Positions 48,727-57,440 of a stretch of 64,000 bases of DNA are shown here, piece by piece (position 1 is the stretch's first letter; each line of letters opens with the position of its first letter). Location: positions 62,001 to 126,000 of the forward strand of contig NZ_MUNM01000033.1 in NCBI RefSeq assembly GCF_002286815.1, in the 5' to 3' direction. This DNA comes from Pseudomonas sp. PICF141. GTDB taxonomy: Bacteria; Pseudomonadota; Gammaproteobacteria; Pseudomonadales; Pseudomonadaceae. Made by a program: the position numbers and the translations under genes. The notes under the pieces were generated by a model. That model was not told the DNA's origin. It ran no database searches and saw nothing but the letters and a program-made list of their open reading frames with translations.

Positions 48727-49878
48727 ATGGCCGTGGCTAGATCTTCTTTCGACATTAGCGCGAACTTCGACAGTGGCAACATCGAAGTGCTGGACATCAG
48801 CAATCCTCTGCAAGCGCTGCTGGCGATCAAGCCAGACACTCGCAGCCAGCATTTCCAGTGGTTTCACTTCAAGGCCAGCGGTCTGCATGTCGGTGAAGAG
48901 CATTGGTTTCGCCTGAACAACGCCAGTAAGTCCTCGTACAACAAAGCCTGGGATGGCTATCAGGCGGTGGCGTCCTATGACCACGTCAACTGGTTCCGAG
49001 TACCAACCATCTTCGAAGGTGACTGCCTGCGTTTCAGTCTCGAAGCCAATGCCACCCATGCCTGGTTCGCCTATTTCGAACCTTACAGCCGGAGCCGTCA
49101 TGACTGGCTGATCGAACAGGCATTGACCAAAGCCGGCGCCGAATTGCTCGCCACCGGCAAAAGCGTTGAAGGTCGCGACATCCAGTTATTGCGCAAAGGT
49201 ACGGGTGCCGAAGGTCAGCGCAAGGTCTGGATCATTGCCCAGCAACACCCCGGCGAACACATGGCCGAGTGGTTCATGGAAGGGGTTTTCGAGCGTCTGG
49301 AAAAACACGACGATCCGGTGCTGAAAAAATTCCTGGCCAGCGCCGACCTGTACCTGGTGCCGAACATGAACCCGGACGGCGCCTTCCACGGTCATTTGCG
49401 TACCAACGCCATGGGCCAGGACCTGAACCGCGCCTGGCAGAGCGCCAGCCAGGAAGCTACCCCGGAAGTACTGTTCGTTCAGCAGCAGATGGAAAAATAC
49501 GGCGTCGACCTGTTCCTCGACATCCATGGCGATGAAGAAATCCCCTACGTGTTCACCGCCGGTTGCGAAGGCAACCCGGGCTATACGCCGCGCATCGAAA
49601 AACTCGAAGAGCATTTCCGCAGTCATCTGAAACATCAGACCAAAGACTTCCAGACCAAACACGGCTACACCCGCGACGAGCCGGGCAAAGCCAACATGAC
49701 CCTGGCCTGTAACAGCGTCGGTCAGAAGTTCGACTGCCTGTCGCTGACCCTGGAAATGCCCTTCAAAGACCACAATGACGCACCGAACCCACTGACCGGC
49801 TGGTCCGGCAAACGCTCCAAGCAATTGGGCAAGGATGTGCTGACAACCATCGCCGACATGGTCGATATCCTGCGCTGA
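48727..49878 (+). CDS. M14 zinc carboxypeptidase (PaCCP-like, cytosolic carboxypeptidase family)
   Basis: This 383-aa enzyme has an N-terminal beta-sandwich (to about residue 125) and a C-terminal M14 domain. Zinc ligands are His and Glu in QQHPGEHMAEW plus His in DIHGDEEIPYVF; the catalytic Glu is in LTLEMPFKDH. No signal peptide is seen. It resembles the P. aeruginosa homologue of eukaryotic CCP deglutamylases; bacterial substrates are not established. The ATG at 48727 has AGGA 7 nt upstream; a TTG at 48721 is in frame. Confidence 0.88.
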   Translation: MAVARSSFDISANFDSGNIEVLDISNPLQALLAIKPDTRSQHFQWFHFKASGLHVGEEHWFRLNNASKSSYNKAWDGYQAVASYDHVNWFRVPTIFEGDCLRFSLEANATHAWFAYFEPYSRSRHDWLIEQALTKAGAELLATGKSVEGRDIQLLRKGTGAEGQRKVWIIAQQHPGEHMAEWFMEGVFERLEKHDDPVLKKFLASADLYLVPNMNPDGAFHGHLRTNAMGQDLNRAWQSASQEATPEVLFVQQQMEKYGVDLFLDIHGDEEIPYVFTAGCEGNPGYTPRIEKLEEHFRSHLKHQTKDFQTKHGYTRDEPGKANMTLACNSVGQKFDCLSLTLEMPFKDHNDAPNPLTGWSGKRSKQLGKDVLTTIADMVDILR

Positions 49879-49891
49879 ATGTCCTTGGGTC

Positions 49892-49929
49892 AAAAGATCG
49901 CAGGCTTGTGCCGAGAGCTGCGATCTTTT
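49892..49929 (+). terminator. Terminator after the carboxypeptidase gene
   Basis: A perfect 12-bp stem, AAAAGATCGCAG / CTGCGATCTTTT, has a 14-nt loop. The sequence is derived from the AAGATCGCAGCC repeat family. It is 14 bp after the stop codon. Confidence 0.75.
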
Positions 49930-50030
49930 GAAGTTTTCACTGGGCAGCGATCCGCACACAATCTTCCGGGCATCAATGCGGTGGCGCTGATTTATTGGTG
50001 GATGACACTCGCCACCAAAACACCCAACAC

Positions 50031-50156
50031 CTGTGGCGAGGGGGCTTGCCCCCGTTCGGCTGCGCAGCAGTCGTAAACCGATTAAACGCGGTATGCCTGA
50101 CCTGTCGCATTTAGGGCTGCTTCGCAGCCCAACGGGGGCAAGCCCCCTCGCCACAT
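50031..50156. repeat. REPIN (GTGGCGAGGGGGCTTGCC family)
   Basis: Arms TGTGGCGAGGGGGCTTGCCC and GGGCAAGCCCCCTCGCCACA are inverted around about 75 nt. With the terminator at 49892 it accounts for the structured part of the 294-bp gap to the cytochrome b561 gene; nothing else is evident there. Confidence 0.92.
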
Positions 50157-50172
50157 TTTTCAGCAACCCGGA

Positions 50173-50718
50173 TCACCCGCGATCCTTACCCCGCAGCATG
50201 CTGTTCAGCACATCATCCCGACGCACCCAACCGTGAAACAACGCCGCCGCCAAATGCAGCAACACGGTCAGAAACAGCAGGTACGCCAGGTACCCATGCG
50301 CCTTGCGCAGGAACGCAAACACCTGCGCATTCGCTGGCAGAATCGACGGCAACTGCAACGAACTACTGAGCATTACCGGATCGCCAGCGGCCGAAATCAT
50401 TGCCCAGCCCAGTAGCGGCAAAATCAGCATCAAGGCATACAGCAGCGCATGCGAAGCCTTGGCCGCGAACGCTTGCCAGGCTGGCAGGTCTGCCGGCAGC
50501 GGTGGTTGGCGGGTCGAAAAACGCACGGCCAAGCGCACGATCACCAGCAGCAGAATCGCAACGCCCAAAGGTTTGTGCAGCTGGATCAGCCACTGATGGC
50601 GTTCGGATACCGAGGCTGCCATGCCCGCGCCGATAAACAGCATCGAGAGGATCATCAGCGCCATCAGCCAGTGCAGCAGCCGCGCCAAAGGCGCGAAATG
50701 GGTCGGTTGAGCGCTCAT
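50173..50718 (-). CDS. Cytochrome b561 family protein
   Basis: This 181-aa, four-helix membrane cytochrome has candidate haem ligands His16 (LLHWLMA), His48 (LHKPLG), His90 (SHALLY) and His141/155. It probably passes electrons between the quinone pool and a periplasmic partner, here the catalase-like peroxidase encoded just upstream. The ATG overlaps the stop of that gene (ATGA), so the pair is translationally coupled. Confidence 0.9.
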   Translation of the reverse strand: MSAQPTHFAPLARLLHWLMALMILSMLFIGAGMAASVSERHQWLIQLHKPLGVAILLLVIVRLAVRFSTRQPPLPADLPAWQAFAAKASHALLYALMLILPLLGWAMISAAGDPVMLSSSLQLPSILPANAQVFAFLRKAHGYLAYLLFLTVLLHLAAALFHGWVRRDDVLNSMLRGKDRG

Positions 50719-51806
50719 TGTTGAGACTCCTGTTTGGCGTTGGGTAACTGCTTCACTTCGCTGGCGCGGCGCAGGTAAGAACGGGCGTAACCCGCTGAGC
50801 GAGCGGCGAGCAGCGGGTCGTCGGAGCCTTCGATACCGCTGGGCAATACCAGTGGGTCGTAGTTGATGTCACGGCACTCGCCATTGAGTTGCGGTTGGGT
50901 GCTTTCGAGCACCAGCGTGCCCGCGTTCAGCACTTTTCGGCCGTCGGGCCAGACTTTACTCGCATCGTTGGTCGGGTCCCCAGGGTTCGCCAAGGTGATG
51001 TTCAACTGCCAACGCAGCGGTCCGGCAGACAAGCGCTGCACCAAGTCTTTCTCCAGGAAATCACTGCCCTCGGCGGCCGTTGCACCGGCCGCGTCCTGAG
51101 CCAGTGGCGTCATGCTCCAACGCACCGCTTGCCGCTGACCGGCCGCGTTCACCAGGTAAAACGCGTTGACGCTGTTATAAGTCTCTGTCGCGTAACTGGC
51201 AGAAGGTTTGGCCGTCTTGATCCAGGCCAGAAACGGCGCGGCTTCAGGGTGAGAACCAAAGAACGCTGACACCGCCGCCGGATTCGGTTTGCCGGTTGCC
51301 GGATCCGGTGACTGTGCTTGTTGCAACTGATAGAACGCCTCGGGCGTGCCCACCGGGAACACCGGCATGCTGTTCATCCCGGTGCGCCACTGCTGACCGT
51401 TGGCCTGGCTAAAACGGAGCGCCAGGCTGCGGATCGGCACGCTGTTGTCCGGCGCGTAAGGATTGCCGGCAGGCAGCGCGAAACGCCCCACCACCGGGGT
51501 CCGCGCTTCGCTGAACACTTGGGCACTGGAATATTCGCGCGCCTGGTTGCTGCTTTCGAAATGCCCGATCACGCACACGCCTTTGGCGTGATTGCGACGG
51601 AATCCCGGGTGCACGCCGTTATTTTTCTCCAGCACATTGACCAAGTCTTTTGGCGTCAGGCGTTGTGGGTCGAGCGTGCCGTTGACGTAGGCAAAAGCCC
51701 CGGCCAGCGCCGCGACCACCACGGCAATGCCGGTCAGGCGCAATGTCAGGCTCGCGCCACTCAACGGTGGCCGAGAGGGCCCTGTTGTAGATGAACGATC
51801 AACCAT
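50715..51806 (-). CDS. Membrane-anchored catalase-family peroxidase (SrpA-like)
   Basis: This 363-aa short catalase-fold haem protein has one N-terminal transmembrane helix (residues about 21-41) that would place the enzyme in the periplasm. The distal His is His73 (RRNHAKGVCVIGHF) and the proximal haem Tyr is near residue 340 (RSAGYARSYLRR). It lacks the large barrel extensions of true catalases and probably acts as a peroxidase using electrons from the coupled cytochrome b561. An ECF-type promoter precedes it. ATG 51806 with GGAG 7 nt upstream. Confidence 0.9.
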   Translation of the reverse strand: MVDRSSTTGPSRPPLSGASLTLRLTGIAVVVAALAGAFAYVNGTLDPQRLTPKDLVNVLEKNNGVHPGFRRNHAKGVCVIGHFESSNQAREYSSAQVFSEARTPVVGRFALPAGNPYAPDNSVPIRSLALRFSQANGQQWRTGMNSMPVFPVGTPEAFYQLQQAQSPDPATGKPNPAAVSAFFGSHPEAAPFLAWIKTAKPSASYATETYNSVNAFYLVNAAGQRQAVRWSMTPLAQDAAGATAAEGSDFLEKDLVQRLSAGPLRWQLNITLANPGDPTNDASKVWPDGRKVLNAGTLVLESTQPQLNGECRDINYDPLVLPSGIEGSDDPLLAARSAGYARSYLRRASEVKQLPNAKQESQQ

Positions 51807-51842
51807 GAAAGTCTCCAGGGCATCGGGGGAAAAGACCTATGA

Positions 51843-51867
51843 GACGAACGTCACGTAGGATTATTCC
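51843..51867 (-). promoter_or_regulatory. ECF sigma promoter of the catalase/b561 operon
   Basis: Minus strand: GGGGAATAA, then CGTCTCA; GGAAT (51863-51867) and CGTC (51843-51846) are separated by exactly 16 nt. The promoter upstream of the ECF sigma gene at 55845-55870 has the same two elements and the same spacing. The predicted start is about 30 nt before the catalase ATG. Confidence 0.75.
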
Positions 51868-51921
51868 CCCTGAACTGTAGTTTCTTTCAAAGCGCCGCGA
51901 GCGGCGGATCCTCAAGCCCGC

Positions 51922-52686
51922 TCAAACACGGTTAAAACGCGGGGCACGCTTCTCCAGAAACGCCTGCATACCTTCCTTTTGCCCCTGCGTGGCAAACAAA
52001 CCATGAAACACTCTGCGCTCATACAGAAGGCCATCGTGCAATCCCGACTCCAAAGCCCGGTCAACCGCTTCACGCGCAGCCAAGGTGGCGGTTTTGGCGA
52101 AACCGGCGATCGTCTGCGCGACCACCAAGGATTGCTCCAGTAGATCGCTGGCAGCGATTACACGCGATACCAGTCCTGCCCGTTCCGCTTCTTCGGCCGA
52201 CATCGAGCGTCCGGTCAGAATCATGTCCATGGCTTTCGCCTTGCCGATCAGGCGTGTCAGACGCTGGGTGCCTCCCATGCCAGGCATCACCCCCAATCTG
52301 ATTTCCGGTTGGCCAAACCAAGCCGTATCCGCGGCGAAGATCAGATCGCACATCATGGCCAACTCACAACCGCCGCCATAGGCATAACCGGCAACAGCGG
52401 CCAGCTTGGGCGTACGTAACGCGGCAAAGGCTTCCCACTCGGCAAAATAATCCTCGTGAACCATGTCCAGATAAGACTTTTCGTACATTTCCTTGATATC
52501 GGCGCCAGCCGCAAAAAAATCCTGCGTCCCGGTGATCACGAAACAACCGACGCCGGGGTCGCGATCCAGTCGTTGCAAGGTGTCCAGCAGTTCGCGCATA
52601 AGGGCCGAGCTCAAAGCATTCCTGGCCTGGGGACGATTGAGACGAATCAATACCACTCGATCATGACGTTCGATCAGTGTGTGCAT
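51922..52686 (-). CDS. Enoyl-CoA hydratase/isomerase family protein
   Basis: This 254-aa crotonase has oxyanion-hole segments [19 protein letters not shown] and [19 protein letters not shown]. The catalytic acid region [20 protein letters not shown] holds both hydratase Glu positions (Glu in QPEI and the GxGGT context). It is the last gene of the three-gene operon with the TmpA-like reductase and the adenylation enzyme (57-bp gap upstream), so its substrate may not be a beta-oxidation intermediate. ATG 52686; an open extension to 52743 lacks a ribosome site. Confidence 0.88.
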   Translation of the reverse strand: MHTLIERHDRVVLIRLNRPQARNALSSALMRELLDTLQRLDRDPGVGCFVITGTQDFFAAGADIKEMYEKSYLDMVHEDYFAEWEAFAALRTPKLAAVAGYAYGGGCELAMMCDLIFAADTAWFGQPEIRLGVMPGMGGTQRLTRLIGKAKAMDMILTGRSMSAEEAERAGLVSRVIAASDLLEQSLVVAQTIAGFAKTATLAAREAVDRALESGLHDGLLYERRVFHGLFATQGQKEGMQAFLEKRAPRFNRV

Positions 52687-52742
52687 GGTGACCTCTTTGA
52701 ATACGGGTGAAAGGTTTGAATGAAAAATACGCTTGGCCAGCA

Positions 52743-54077
52743 TCAGGAATCCCAGATTGCGCCATAGGCCGGAATGCCCCGCCCCTCCATTTCCTCAACC
52801 ACTCGCTGAGTGAGCGTCTGGTTCGAAATGCAGATCACCGCCTCGGCACCGAACGTTCGAACGGCGTCATAGGCCAGATGCACAAGGTCTGGCTTGCCAA
52901 GCACATCGGTGTCCCAGATCAAGGCGTCAGGATTGGCCCGCAGAATCTCTTCCACCAGTTCGTCACCGTAGGTTTTTCGGGGGCTACGCGTCGACCAGAC
53001 CAGACGTATCGGCACCTGTTTAGCCAACAAATGGGGCAACACCGGCCCGATGCCGCTGCCCGTGGCGATGTACACCACCGATTTGAACAGGGTTTCGATA
53101 TGGGCCACGCCAGCGGTGGTGATGCCTTTGACCCAGACATGAGTCGGCATCTGCTCGATCAGCTCGCCGGTCCAGTCACCCGCCCGGGAAATGATCAGGC
53201 GAAAACCCGCTTCACCCGGTGTGGGAATATTGGCAAAGGAATGCCACTCCATAAGCGGGTTGAGACTGATTGCGTTGGACGAGCCGGCAAACGGCGTGAC
53301 ATGGGCAAAACGGGCAATCACCGCATGGGAAGAAGGCCTGATCAGTTGCACCGGCACTTTGCGCAGGCGAAACCATGGCAAGGCAATACTGAACGTCAGC
53401 ACAAACAGCATCCAGAACGGCACCGACGTTGATAGCACCTCGTGCACGGCGACCTGCGGATTCTGATCCCGGGTAAACAGAACGGTCCAAACCCAGAACA
53501 GGCCCAGTGCAGACCATCCACCAAAGCGGTGCATTCGTTCGAACCCGTTATGAAAACGTGCGCGAATCCATGGATGAGCCATCGTCGCCACCAACAGCAA
53601 GATGCTCAGCAATCCGGCGCTTACGCCCAGCAAGGCCGGGGAAGTCCCACCCAGGCCCGCAGTCCAGTGCCAGATCAAGGAGCCACACAACACCGCGAAC
53701 CAGCCAATCGCCGCCAGCGCGCCACCGCTGTGCAGGCCGCCGAAGTGATAAACCTTGGCCAGTGAGCGGCGAATCGCCAGTGGCCAGCAAGTGGGCGCCC
53801 GGGTTGCCAGCCAGAACAGCAGATTGATGATGTATTGCTGGCGAATCAAAATCGCCATCGACAGATTGGCCACCACCAAACCCGACAGCGCCTCAAGCAC
53901 AATCCCCGAGGATGTCCACCACTGACCCGCGGTCAGCCCATGCGCCAGCGCTGCAATATTGAGTGCAAGCACCAAGGCAACCAGACGGTTGTAATGTGAA
54001 AATATCGACAACGTTCCCAATCGCCGCCATAACGCGCGTTTTGCGGGCAGCGTGGTGGCCGGAATCATCCCGCTCAT
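52743..54077 (-). CDS. Multi-span membrane flavoprotein reductase, TmpA-like
   Basis: A 444-aa protein. Residues about 30-235 form five to six transmembrane helices with intramembrane histidines (YHFGGLH 110-116, WHW 136-138, [14 protein letters not shown] 167-180, MHRFGG 182-187) as in ferric-reductase haem domains. Residues 240-444 form a cytoplasmic ferredoxin-reductase fold with GDWTGELI (300-307) and the nucleotide loop [15 protein letters not shown] (337-350). It resembles the fungal TmpA membrane-flavoprotein superfamily, which associates with NRPS-like adenylation domains; here the adenylation enzyme is encoded just upstream with a 4-nt overlap. Electron donor and acceptor are unknown. 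ATG 54077 chosen over an extension to 54215. Confidence 0.78.
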   Translation of the reverse strand: MSGMIPATTLPAKRALWRRLGTLSIFSHYNRLVALVLALNIAALAHGLTAGQWWTSSGIVLEALSGLVVANLSMAILIRQQYIINLLFWLATRAPTCWPLAIRRSLAKVYHFGGLHSGGALAAIGWFAVLCGSLIWHWTAGLGGTSPALLGVSAGLLSILLLVATMAHPWIRARFHNGFERMHRFGGWSALGLFWVWTVLFTRDQNPQVAVHEVLSTSVPFWMLFVLTFSIALPWFRLRKVPVQLIRPSSHAVIARFAHVTPFAGSSNAISLNPLMEWHSFANIPTPGEAGFRLIISRAGDWTGELIEQMPTHVWVKGITTAGVAHIETLFKSVVYIATGSGIGPVLPHLLAKQVPIRLVWSTRSPRKTYGDELVEEILRANPDALIWDTDVLGKPDLVHLAYDAVRTFGAEAVICISNQTLTQRVVEEMEGRGIPAYGAIWDS

Positions 54078-55675
54078 GCGCTCACCCCTTGCCTGCTTGC
54101 TGCATTGAGGTCGGCCTGATGCGTCATCGCCCATTCCAGCAACAAGCGCTTGTCGACCTTGCCCCGTGATGTCAGTGGAATGTGCTCCACAGCGAGGATC
54201 AGCGAAGGGACGCAATAGTAGGCAAGCCGTTCTTCACAGCGACGTCTTGCAGCATCGATGTCCGTGGCAAGCGGATAAACGAAGGCCACCAGATGGCGAC
54301 TGTCGAGTTTCAACGTGACCGCCCGCTCGCAGTGGTCCGTTGATTCCAGAGCGGCCGAAACAGCGTCAAGCTCTACTCGAAACCCTCTGACCTTGACCTG
54401 ATCATCGACGCGTCCCAGGTGTTCAAGTTCTCCGTTGGCTGTCCAGCGCCCCAGATCACGTGTGCGGAACATCATCCGGCCCTGCCCCAGAAACGGATCA
54501 GGCCGATAACGCTCGGCGGTCAGCGCCGGGTTCCCCAAATAACCGGCCGTCACACAGTCGCCACCGGCCCACATCTCGCCTTGCTCACCCACGTTGCAGA
54601 GCTGGCCCGCCTCGTCCAGTACGTACACCGTGTTGTTGGGCGTGGGTTTGCCTATCGTCAACGCACCTGCGCCCCGGTAATGCTGCAGGGTATTGATAAT
54701 GGTGGTTTCGGTCGGGCCACAGGCATTGTAGAAAGTGCAGAACGAGGACCAGCGATCCGCCAGAGGTTGCGGGCACGGCTCTCCGGCAAGGGCCACGACC
54801 TTGATTTGCTGACAACGCAAGGGATCGAGTGTGCCGAGAATCGAGGGCGTGGCGATCAGCACATCGCATTGTTCGGCAGTCTGGCCGATGTCCTTGCCAC
54901 GGATCATCAACGTTGCGCCATGAGCCAGACAACCGAGTATTTCCCAGGCCGCCATGTCAAAGGCAATGTTAAGTATCTGCCCCACCTTGAGCCCGGGGCG
55001 CAGGCCGAGATTGCCAGGCGCTGTCAGCAGAATGTTGCACACATTGCGTTGGGTCACCCGCACCCCATTGGGCAGGCCAGTGGTGCCGGAGGTGAACAGA
55101 ACAAAACACTGTGGGTCTGGTGTCGCGGTCAGCGAATAGCCCTCATTGAGGTCGTCTGCGGCCGTTGATTCCAGCTTCATGAACTCATCGAGGCAAATGC
55201 AGAGCTGCTGTGACGCCAGGGGAATTCGCGACTCGAGGCTCGACAGCGTCAGCACCACACGCGTGGAGGCCACTTCCATGATGTGGCGCAATTGCGCGGC
55301 GGGAGTAATCCCCACGTGTTGAGGGATATAGGCAGCGCCCACTTTCAATACTGCCAGGATGCCCACCAGCATCGGGATGGAACGTTCCACAAACAAGGCC
55401 ACGTGATCGCCCGGGCTCACGCCCTTCTGACGTAATACTGCGGCCAGTCGGTTGGCCTGCCGGTTTAATTCGCCATAGCTGATGGTCTCCTCCAGATGAT
55501 GAGCAGCAATGCCTCGCGGGTTGGCCGCGGCTTGAGCTTCGATGGCGTGATGGATCAGCGGAAAATCTGGCCGAACCGTTGGCCCACGACCGAATCGCTG
55601 CCACGCTTGCTGGGCATCGCTGGAAAGCAGCGAGCAGGCCGCTGCCGATTCAAGGGGAACTTGGCACTCTTGCAT
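54074..55675 (-). CDS. Free-standing NRPS-like adenylation enzyme
   Basis: A 533-aa protein with the full set of adenylation-domain core motifs: A2 KVGAAYIPQH (111-120), A3 TSGTTGLPNG (195-204, usual Lys203 is Asn), A4 FDMAAWE (239-245), A5 NACGPTET (317-324), A7 RTRDLGRW (404-411), A8 RGFRVEL (430-436) and A10 GKVDK (505-509). There is no carrier (PCP) or condensation domain. The pocket text (Asp240, Met241, Trp244) resembles amino-acid rather than fatty-acid activation, but the substrate cannot be predicted. The ATG at 55675 has GAAGAGA upstream; a TTG at 55699 is the alternative. Confidence 0.82.
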   Translation of the reverse strand: MQECQVPLESAAACSLLSSDAQQAWQRFGRGPTVRPDFPLIHHAIEAQAAANPRGIAAHHLEETISYGELNRQANRLAAVLRQKGVSPGDHVALFVERSIPMLVGILAVLKVGAAYIPQHVGITPAAQLRHIMEVASTRVVLTLSSLESRIPLASQQLCICLDEFMKLESTAADDLNEGYSLTATPDPQCFVLFTSGTTGLPNGVRVTQRNVCNILLTAPGNLGLRPGLKVGQILNIAFDMAAWEILGCLAHGATLMIRGKDIGQTAEQCDVLIATPSILGTLDPLRCQQIKVVALAGEPCPQPLADRWSSFCTFYNACGPTETTIINTLQHYRGAGALTIGKPTPNNTVYVLDEAGQLCNVGEQGEMWAGGDCVTAGYLGNPALTAERYRPDPFLGQGRMMFRTRDLGRWTANGELEHLGRVDDQVKVRGFRVELDAVSAALESTDHCERAVTLKLDSRHLVAFVYPLATDIDAARRRCEERLAYYCVPSLILAVEHIPLTSRGKVDKRLLLEWAMTHQADLNAASRQGVSA

Positions 55676-55797
55676 GTCAAAAAATCTCTTCAGGCTCAAT
55701 CAATGTTCAAGCACGGGTGATCTGCGCAGCCTGGTTAGTAAGCTGGGCTGATTGCCTGTGCGCTGCATGGTTGAGCCACGAAGTTCGATGCCATTAC

Positions 55798-55814
55798 ATG
55801 GATTACAAATCCAT
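55798..55814. promoter_or_regulatory. Perfect inverted repeat in the divergent sigma/adenylation gap
   Basis: ATGGATT-ACA-AATCCAT is a perfect 7-bp dyad with a 3-bp centre. It lies 123 bp from the adenylation-enzyme start and 103 bp from the sigma-factor start. An operator for an unknown regulator is the simplest reading. Confidence 0.4.
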
Positions 55815-55844
55815 CAGAAATCTCCTACAAAATTTTCTTTCAGA

Positions 55845-55870
55845 GGGAATAACCTGCTGCGGCCGGCGTC
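55845..55870 (+). promoter_or_regulatory. ECF autoregulatory promoter of the sigma/anti-sigma operon
   Basis: GGGAATAACC (from 55845) and CGTCCTT (55867 onward); GGAAT to CGTC spacing is 16 nt. The match to the catalase-operon promoter (51843-51867) in both elements and spacing points to one ECF regulon. The predicted start is about 35-40 nt before the ATG at 55917. Confidence 0.75.
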
Positions 55871-55916
55871 CTTCTTTTCAGTGCCCATCATCACCGCCAG
55901 AGAACACGCTTTTTCC

Positions 55917-56423
55917 ATGAACAACCTCGACGGACATTTGCGTGAAATCATTCCCAGGCTGCGGCGTTTCGCCGTATCGCTGACGCGCAACCCCAGCAGC
56001 GCCGACGATCTGGTGCAAGCCAGTCTTGAACGGGCGCTGTCGAATTGGGACAGCAAACGTCCCGAGGGCGACTTGCGCGCCTGGCTGTTTGCAATTCTTT
56101 ATCGGCAGTTTCTGGACGCCCGTCGCCGCTCCCGACGTTATGCACGCATGCTCGATTTTTTTACCGGACGCGACGATGAGCAACCTTCGGTAGAACGTAC
56201 GGTGATTGCCCAATCGACCCTGCAAGCGTTCGATCGACTCAACACCGAGCAGCGTGCATTGCTGCTCTGGGTGTCGGTGGAAGGCTTGAGTTACAAGGAG
56301 GTCGCCGAGATTCTCGAGGTTCCCATCGGCACCGTGATGTCGCGTCTGTCCCGCGCACGTCAGGCCTTGCGCCAGCTCAGCGACGGCGAAATCGCTCCCC
56401 CTTCTCTGCGGAGACTCAAATGA
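55917..56423 (+). CDS. ECF RNA polymerase sigma factor
   Basis: A 168-aa group IV sigma factor. Region 2 is PSSADDLVQASLERALSNWD with LRAWLFAILYRQFLDARRRS; region 4 is EQRALLLWVSVEGLSYKEVA with EILEVPIGTVMSRLSRARQA. No extra domains. An open extension to 55752 runs over the promoter; ATG 55917 (MNNLDGHLREI) is the family start. It is cotranscribed with the anti-sigma gene and preceded by a promoter that it probably recognises itself. Confidence 0.92.
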   Translation: MNNLDGHLREIIPRLRRFAVSLTRNPSSADDLVQASLERALSNWDSKRPEGDLRAWLFAILYRQFLDARRRSRRYARMLDFFTGRDDEQPSVERTVIAQSTLQAFDRLNTEQRALLLWVSVEGLSYKEVAEILEVPIGTVMSRLSRARQALRQLSDGEIAPPSLRRLK

Positions 56424-57172
56424 TCAGCATGCCTCCCAGTGAATGCGACCTGCACGCCTACATCGATCACCAACTCAGCGACGCCGACCGCCATCGGGTG
56501 CAGATTTATCTGGCCAGCAATCCCGAGGTGGCGGCGCAAGTTCGCGCCTGGCAACACGATGCCCAACAATTGCGCGCTGCCCTGAGCGGCGCCTTGCAAC
56601 AACCGGCCAACCCGCAACTCGACCCGGCGATGATTCGCCAGCGAGTCGCACGCCAGTCGCGCCGCCATCTGGCCAGCGCCGCGGTGTTGCTGATGGCGGT
56701 CAGTGTCGGCGGACTGGGCGGTTGGCAGGCGCGACAAATGACCCTGGTCAGCACCTCCCTGCCGATGACCGATGCTATGCAGGCCTACCGATTGATTGCC
56801 CAGCAAGGCATCCTGCCGGCGGACTACAAAGTCAGCGATGACGGCGATATGCAGGGCTGGCTCGACCGGTATTTCAGTCAGGCGCAACGCCTGCCAAACC
56901 TGACCGCTTCTGGATACACACCCGTCAGCGGACGGTTGCTCAGCACTGAACAAGGGCCGGCGGCGATGGTGGTTTATGAAAATCAGAGCGGCCATAAAGT
57001 CAGCTTCTACGTCCGTCCACCCGGGCCGAAAAACTTCCTCCTGCCTCGGGGGAGCCGCAACGATGGTGAGTTGCAGGCCGAGTATTGGTCGGGGGCCGGT
57101 TACAACTACGCGATGGTCAGCCCGAGTGATACACCGGCGGCGCAGATGCTCAAGCAAACTGCGCAGTTCTGA
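56420..57172 (+). CDS. Membrane anti-sigma factor
   Basis: A 250-aa protein with a cytoplasmic N-terminal anti-sigma segment (CDLHAYIDHQLSDADRHRVQ; no HxxxCxxC zinc motif), one transmembrane helix at about 84-102, and a periplasmic C-terminal domain of about 145 residues. The start ATG overlaps the sigma stop (ATGA), a usual coupling. It should hold the sigma factor inactive until a periplasmic (probably oxidative) signal arrives. Confidence 0.88.
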   Translation: MISMPPSECDLHAYIDHQLSDADRHRVQIYLASNPEVAAQVRAWQHDAQQLRAALSGALQQPANPQLDPAMIRQRVARQSRRHLASAAVLLMAVSVGGLGGWQARQMTLVSTSLPMTDAMQAYRLIAQQGILPADYKVSDDGDMQGWLDRYFSQAQRLPNLTASGYTPVSGRLLSTEQGPAAMVVYENQSGHKVSFYVRPPGPKNFLLPRGSRNDGELQAEYWSGAGYNYAMVSPSDTPAAQMLKQTAQF

Positions 57173-57186
57173 TCACCACCATTCCC

Positions 57187-57276
57187 CTGTGTGCGAGCCT
57201 GCTCGCGATGAGGCCGGTACACTCAACATTCAATGTCGACTGATACACCGCCATCGCGAGCAGGCTCGCACACATT
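57187..57276. repeat. REPIN (GCGAGCAGGCTCGC family)
   Basis: Arms TGTGTGCGAGCCTGCTCGCG with ATG, and CATCGCGAGCAGGCTCGCAC with ACA, are inverted around about 40 nt. The rest of the 268-bp gap 57173-57440 shows no clear promoter or terminator. Confidence 0.92.
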
Positions 57277-57440
57277 GGGTCCGTCCTAACCACCGACAAA
57301 CCCGTGGTCAGGTCGAGGCGATGAAGCAGTATCTGACGACTGCGATCGCGATCGACGAGGCCAAGCCCGACTTTCCCGCTATCATGTCGCCCATTTTCAG
57401 GGCCACCAGGCCCTTCTCCTGATCAATAGCGAACTTGCCC

